Origin: JAGQYP01 sp041392305 | GTDB lineage: Bacteria; Bacteroidota; Bacteroidia; Flavobacteriales_D; Crocinitomicaceae | Assembly (NCBI GenBank): GCA_041392305.1 | Contig: JAWKMJ010000013.1 | Location: 1-64,000, forward strand | DNA length: 64,000 nucleotides | Reading direction: 5' to 3' | Shown here: in pieces, positions 62,905 to 64,000 of the stretch | Position numbering within the stretch: the stretch's first letter is position 1 | Layout of the letters: every line of letters starts with the position of its first letter | The notes under the pieces: generated by a model | Database searches by the model: none | The model's input: the letters and a program-made list of their open reading frames with translations, nothing else | Told to the model about the DNA's origin: nothing | Program-made: the position numbers and the translations under genes

Positions 62905-64000
62905 TATGAGAGCACTGATACTGATCGGTTTTTTACTGACTATTCCGCTTGTGTCTGCGGCTGAATTGGACCATCCTATTCTGGATTCTCTCAAAAGGGT
63001 TATTCGAAAGCAACCGAGCAATTACAAGGTTTACAAGAATATTTCTGACTTTTTCATTTATTCCAAAGTAAATCACGATTCAAGCCTTTACTATATCGAG
63101 TTGTATTTGGAAGAGGCAAAAAAGGATAAAAGTGATTTTGATATCGGTTTCGCCTTACACAGGAAAGGAGTAATATATTATTATAAAAAGGATTATATAT
63201 CCGCAATTGATTATTATCAGAAAGCCAAAATCGTAATTCCTAGTGAATATCTGGAGACCTTAGGAGAAATTCATCGAGCAATGGGAATTGCTTATTTTGA
63301 AATGGGTATTTATGACAAAGCTCTAAAATCGTATCATAAGGCCATCGATTATTTTGAAGATGAAGGTTCTAGAAATGATGTTGGAAAAGTTGAAAATGGA
63401 ATTGGAGAGATTTATGAGGCTTTGCGGATGTATGATGATGCTTTAAGTTATTACAATAGATCACTCGAAATCAAATTAGCCGTTGGAGATTCATTAGCGA
63501 TTGCAAACACTTGGGTCAATCTTGGAAAAATCTATTATCTACGCAGAAAATATGATCGTGCGTTGAAGTTCTATGATGATGCAATTCGCATATTTGAAAG
63601 AGAAATCAATTACCCCAACCTTACTGATGCTTATTCGGGTAAAGGTTTGGTTCTTTCTCAACTCGGTAAGTTGAAAATGGCCGAACAGTTTGCGAAGAAG
63701 GCGAAAGAAGTTGCACAAAGGAATAAGAATCTTCGTGGAGAAATAATGGCAATTCAGGTTATTTCTAAAATTGCTAAGAGAAAGAAAGATTATCAATCAG
63801 CGATTGACTACTTAAACAAAGCAGCGGCATTGTCCAGACAAATCAAATCAATGGAAATTGAAGTACGCGTTTTGGAAGATCTAAGAGAGGTTTATCAGGA
63901 AAAAGGAGATTATAAAAAGGCATTTTTTATTCAGAATGATCTTCAGGCAGTGAAGGAAATGGTTTTCGGTGAAAAAACTTCTTACAGAATTAATGAGCTT
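62905..64000 (+). CDS. Exported tetratricopeptide-repeat protein (partial, runs off window end)
   Basis: Open from ATG 62905 to the window edge, 365 residues visible. A signal peptide (MRALILIGFLLTIPLVSA) is followed by TPR units of about 40 residues, for example GVIYYYKKDYISAIDYYQKA, GIAYFEMGIYDKALKSYHKA, GEIYEALRMYDDALSYYNRS and GKIYYLRRKYDRALKFYDDA. In Bacteroidetes such periplasmic TPR arrays often precede a transmembrane helix and a histidine kinase or a LuxR-type domain; the C-terminus needed to decide lies outside the window. The function is therefore open. Confidence 0.8.

Noticed and set aside
1..64000. A defence, prophage or biosynthetic gene cluster as a new system
   Set aside because: All recognisable genes are housekeeping, envelope, or single unexplained genes; no cluster of unknown genes with shared logic is present.

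Overview
The window looks like a chromosomal piece of a low-GC member of Bacteroidetes, most likely Flavobacteriales or a close relative. The supporting signs are: the PorX regulator and a giant surface protein with a type B (gliding-motility-type) C-terminal sorting domain, both of the type IX secretion system; the LpxC-FabZ fusion; the DUF4295 ribosome-associated gene next to rpmG and ftsY; promoters of the form TAnnTTTG; start regions without Shine-Dalgarno sequences; and a fusA-rpsJ junction with no tuf. Assignment below phylum is inference.

Layout. 1-4.7 kb: a partial glycosyltransferase, then rpmG-DUF4295-ftsY-rimO, then yidD and a lipoprotein on the minus strand. 4.8-9.8 kb: dnaG, an MscS channel, an NlpC/P60 hydrolase, a MerR regulator and a Bacteroidetes-type HTH regulator; from about 6.38 kb nearly every gene here is broken by small indels. 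9.8-13.1 kb: hldD, a PTPS/folE pterin pair, a frameshifted Bax-inhibitor-1 membrane protein and a frameshifted small secreted protein. 13.1-18.6 kb: one giant T9SS substrate of about 1,800 residues, broken between about 15.9 and 17.8 kb. 18.6-26.4 kb: mutS, a TrmH-type methyltransferase, a papain-like lipoprotein, a GT-C glycosyltransferase and uvrD. 26.6-43.7 kb: the str-S10-spc-alpha ribosomal supercluster from rpsL to rplQ. 43.7-51.7 kb: carA, eno, hutU, proline dehydrogenase and a BNR-repeat exported protein. 51.6-55.5 kb, minus strand: porX-tsaE-ald-DUF4258. 55.5-61.3 kb: an HD hydrolase, lpxD-lpxC/fabZ-lpxA, an ABC ATPase and efp. 61.3-64 kb: gdhA on the minus strand, then a TPR protein cut off by the window end.

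Functional links. RimO modifies Asp89 of ribosomal protein S12, and both genes are present. FolE makes the substrate of the PTPS enzyme beside it. lpxD, lpxC/fabZ and lpxA are successive lipid A and hydroxyacyl steps, and HldD supplies LPS core heptose. HutU, ProDH, GdhA and Ald all feed amino-acid carbon towards glutamate or pyruvate. PorX controls the secretion system that would export the giant surface protein. No tRNA, rRNA, CRISPR array, insertion sequence, prophage or defence cassette was seen.

I do not see a convincing new multi-gene system. The points most worth checking are: three blocks dense in frameshifts that look like sequence error, because essential dnaG is hit; a zinc-sparing pattern (DnaG zinc ribbon lost, zinc-free L33, S14, S4 and L36); start codons only 4-5 nt behind TAnnTTTG boxes, which predicts leaderless mRNAs; and a structured gap before rplQ.
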